The position numbers and the translations under genes were made by a program. DNA of 7,424 nucleotides from CAZXVU01 sp964644465 (GTDB lineage: Bacteria > Chlamydiota > Chlamydiia > Chlamydiales > SM23-39). The notes beneath the pieces were generated by a model, which saw only the letters and a program-made list of their open reading frames with translations, searched no databases and was not told the DNA's origin. Of this stretch, positions 6,356-7,424 are shown piece after piece; position 1 is the first letter of the stretch; every line of letters starts with the position of its first letter. The stretch covers positions 1 through 7,424 of the forward strand of contig CAZXVU010000106.1 of the NCBI GenBank assembly GCA_964644465.1, in the 5' to 3' direction.

Positions 6356-7424
6356 AAACTCTTATCGCAGCTGCCCTCCTCTGCAGCGCAAGCTTTTCGA
6401 ATCTACAAGCTGAGGAAACTATCTCTTTTGAGAGGATCGCCGAACCGATGGCTCCTCGAAATATCCAAATTCTCCTCGCCAAAGATGCATCCGAGGCATT
6501 GCTGGAGGTTAAAGGCCCTTACTACATCTTTAATCCCCATGATGGCAGCCGAGTCACTTCCGGCCTTCTCGGCAAACGATTTATCATCCACGAGCTCGAA
6601 ACAGGTTTGAAATGGGGCGAAGAATTCCCTGGAATCCACCAAATCTACATCAAGCCCCGCTCTTCTGAAACTTCAATTTTCGTGAATGGAATTCAGTATA
6701 GCGGAGCCGTTGCCATTTACGGCGTATCTGGATCGATCAATATCGTGAATGACATCGATATTGAGTCTTATGTAAAATCCCAACTGACCTCCCAATTTCC
6801 CACACCCTTCGAATCTGAAGTGATGTCCGCACTTGCCATCCTTACCCGCACTGATGCCTATTACCGCTCTACCCGCGCCACAGACAGTTTTTGGCATGTA
6901 GCAGCGGATGATATCGGATATCAAGGTTCGGCTCTCGTCGTTGGAAATTCTCCAGCAGACCACGCTGCCGATACAACTCGACACCTCATTTTAGTCCATC
7001 CAGAAGATGGGAAAAATCTCCCTTTTGCAACTACTTGGACAGAAAACAGCGCAGGAAAAACCGCACCTTATTCTTCCATATTCCGCAAAGAAGTTTTCGC
7101 TCCTGAAAAAGGGGTTGAAGCTCCTCATGCCGCATTGGCAAGGCAAGATTCGAAATGGTCTTATCAGATCGGTCGAAAAACATTGGCCCATCTGCTTGAG
7201 ATTCCCCAAATTAAATCGATGGAACTCTTTGTTGACCCAGTCTCCAATAAAGTCTATGGAATCCGGATTAAAGACGGCACTGATACGCATGATGTCGATT
7301 TTCTGGCCCTTCAAGAACGTCTGGGCAAAAATCATTTACAAAGCTCTGACTTTACAGTCTCTCTGAAAGATGATGCTGTCTTGTTCAATGGGTTTGGAAA
7401 AGGGCATGGAGTTGGCCTTTGCCT
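6352..7424 (+). CDS. spoIID: Exported SpoIID-domain protein (peptidoglycan-acting), 3' end missing
   Basis: SpoIID-domain proteins are lytic transglycosylases that cut peptidoglycan glycan strands, preferring those stripped of stem peptides by an amidase. A chlamydial homologue has been reported to act at the division septum. The frame runs 357 codons to the window end without a stop, so the gene is truncated by the window. Residues 1-20 form a signal peptide with expected cleavage after LQA, placing the product in the periplasm. The SpoIID core is seen at SINIVNDIDIESYVKS (128-143) followed by SALAILTRTDAYY (159-171), equivalent to the family's LEDYL...EALKAQAVAARTYA. The end FGKGHGVGLC (348-357) matches the family's GxGxGHGVGM motif. 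At 147-150 the protein reads S-Q-F-P where the family has S/A-E-M-P with the presumed catalytic Glu. It starts inside the ruvB stop, so the two are probably one operon. Confidence 0.86.
   Translation, partial: MKTLIAAALLCSASFSNLQAEETISFERIAEPMAPRNIQILLAKDASEALLEVKGPYYIFNPHDGSRVTSGLLGKRFIIHELETGLKWGEEFPGIHQIYIKPRSSETSIFVNGIQYSGAVAIYGVSGSINIVNDIDIESYVKSQLTSQFPTPFESEVMSALAILTRTDAYYRSTRATDSFWHVAADDIGYQGSALVVGNSPADHAADTTRHLILVHPEDGKNLPFATTWTENSAGKTAPYSSIFRKEVFAPEKGVEAPHAALARQDSKWSYQIGRKTLAHLLEIPQIKSMELFVDPVSNKVYGIRIKDGTDTHDVDFLALQERLGKNHLQSSDFTVSLKDDAVLFNGFGKGHGVGLC

Noticed and set aside
6375..6390. Lipoprotein signal (Cys11) in the SpoIID-domain protein
   Set aside because: The sequence before Cys is A-L-L, which lacks the small residue required at -1 of a lipobox. 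A standard cleavage site after LQA at residue 20 fits better.
6909..6921. Short repeat GATATCGGATATC
   Set aside because: It is inside the SpoIID-domain coding sequence, encodes ordinary residues and has no partner copies nearby; likely chance.
6991..7366. Open frames on both strands at the right end (6991-7335 minus, 7007-7366 plus)
   Set aside because: Both sit inside the SpoIID-domain reading frame, which runs unbroken from 6352 to the window end and carries the family motifs.

Overview
The window reads as a piece of a chlamydia-like (phylum Chlamydiota) chromosome, probably from an environmental lineage rather than Chlamydia itself. This is inferred from three things: the dcd and ruvB protein types, the dcd/ruvB neighbourhood (also adjacent in Chlamydia, from memory), and a SpoIID-domain protein encoded directly after ruvB. 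I could not run a search, so family-level placement is open. Nothing suggests a mobile element, prophage, CRISPR array, tRNA or rRNA. Coding density is very high and no gene-free stretch exceeds about 80 bases.

Layout. Bases 1-489 (+) are the 3' end of an unrecognised gene. It converges on a long minus-strand block that reads, in transcription order (right to left): dcd (dCTP deaminase, 5260-4694), a small FtsB/DivIC-like bitopic coiled-coil protein (4640-4350), two tandem CNNM/CorC-type membrane proteins with CBS and CorC_HlyC domains (4353-3109 and 3112-1910), a class I SAM-dependent methyltransferase (1871-1194) and an exported Fe/Mn superoxide dismutase (1153-506). The FtsB-like gene and the two CorC genes are joined by 4-base ATGA stop/start overlaps. 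The other gaps are 38 to 53 bases. A 78-base divergent intergenic region (5261-5338) separates dcd from the plus-strand pair ruvB (5339-6355) and a SpoIID-domain exported protein (6352 to beyond the window end), which also overlap by ATGA.

How the genes fit together. The left-going block mixes pyrimidine nucleotide supply (dcd), a probable divisome scaffold, inner-membrane ion transport or regulation, and envelope oxidative defence. The right-going pair couples Holliday-junction branch migration (RuvB) to a peptidoglycan-acting SpoIID-domain protein. Two genes near the divergent centre (FtsB-like and SpoIID-like) are plausibly connected to septal peptidoglycan, which in Chlamydiota is restricted to the division site.

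Most interesting points. (1) The two coupled CorC paralogues are asymmetric: one keeps the Ser/Asn/Glu/Lys positions expected for the Mg2+ site, while the other has lost most of them. (2) The SpoIID-domain protein carries Gln where the family normally has the Glu of the S-E-M-P motif. (3) The superoxide dismutase has a signal peptide and a His in the second-shell position. No clearly undescribed multi-gene system is evident; most genes are recognisable housekeeping families.
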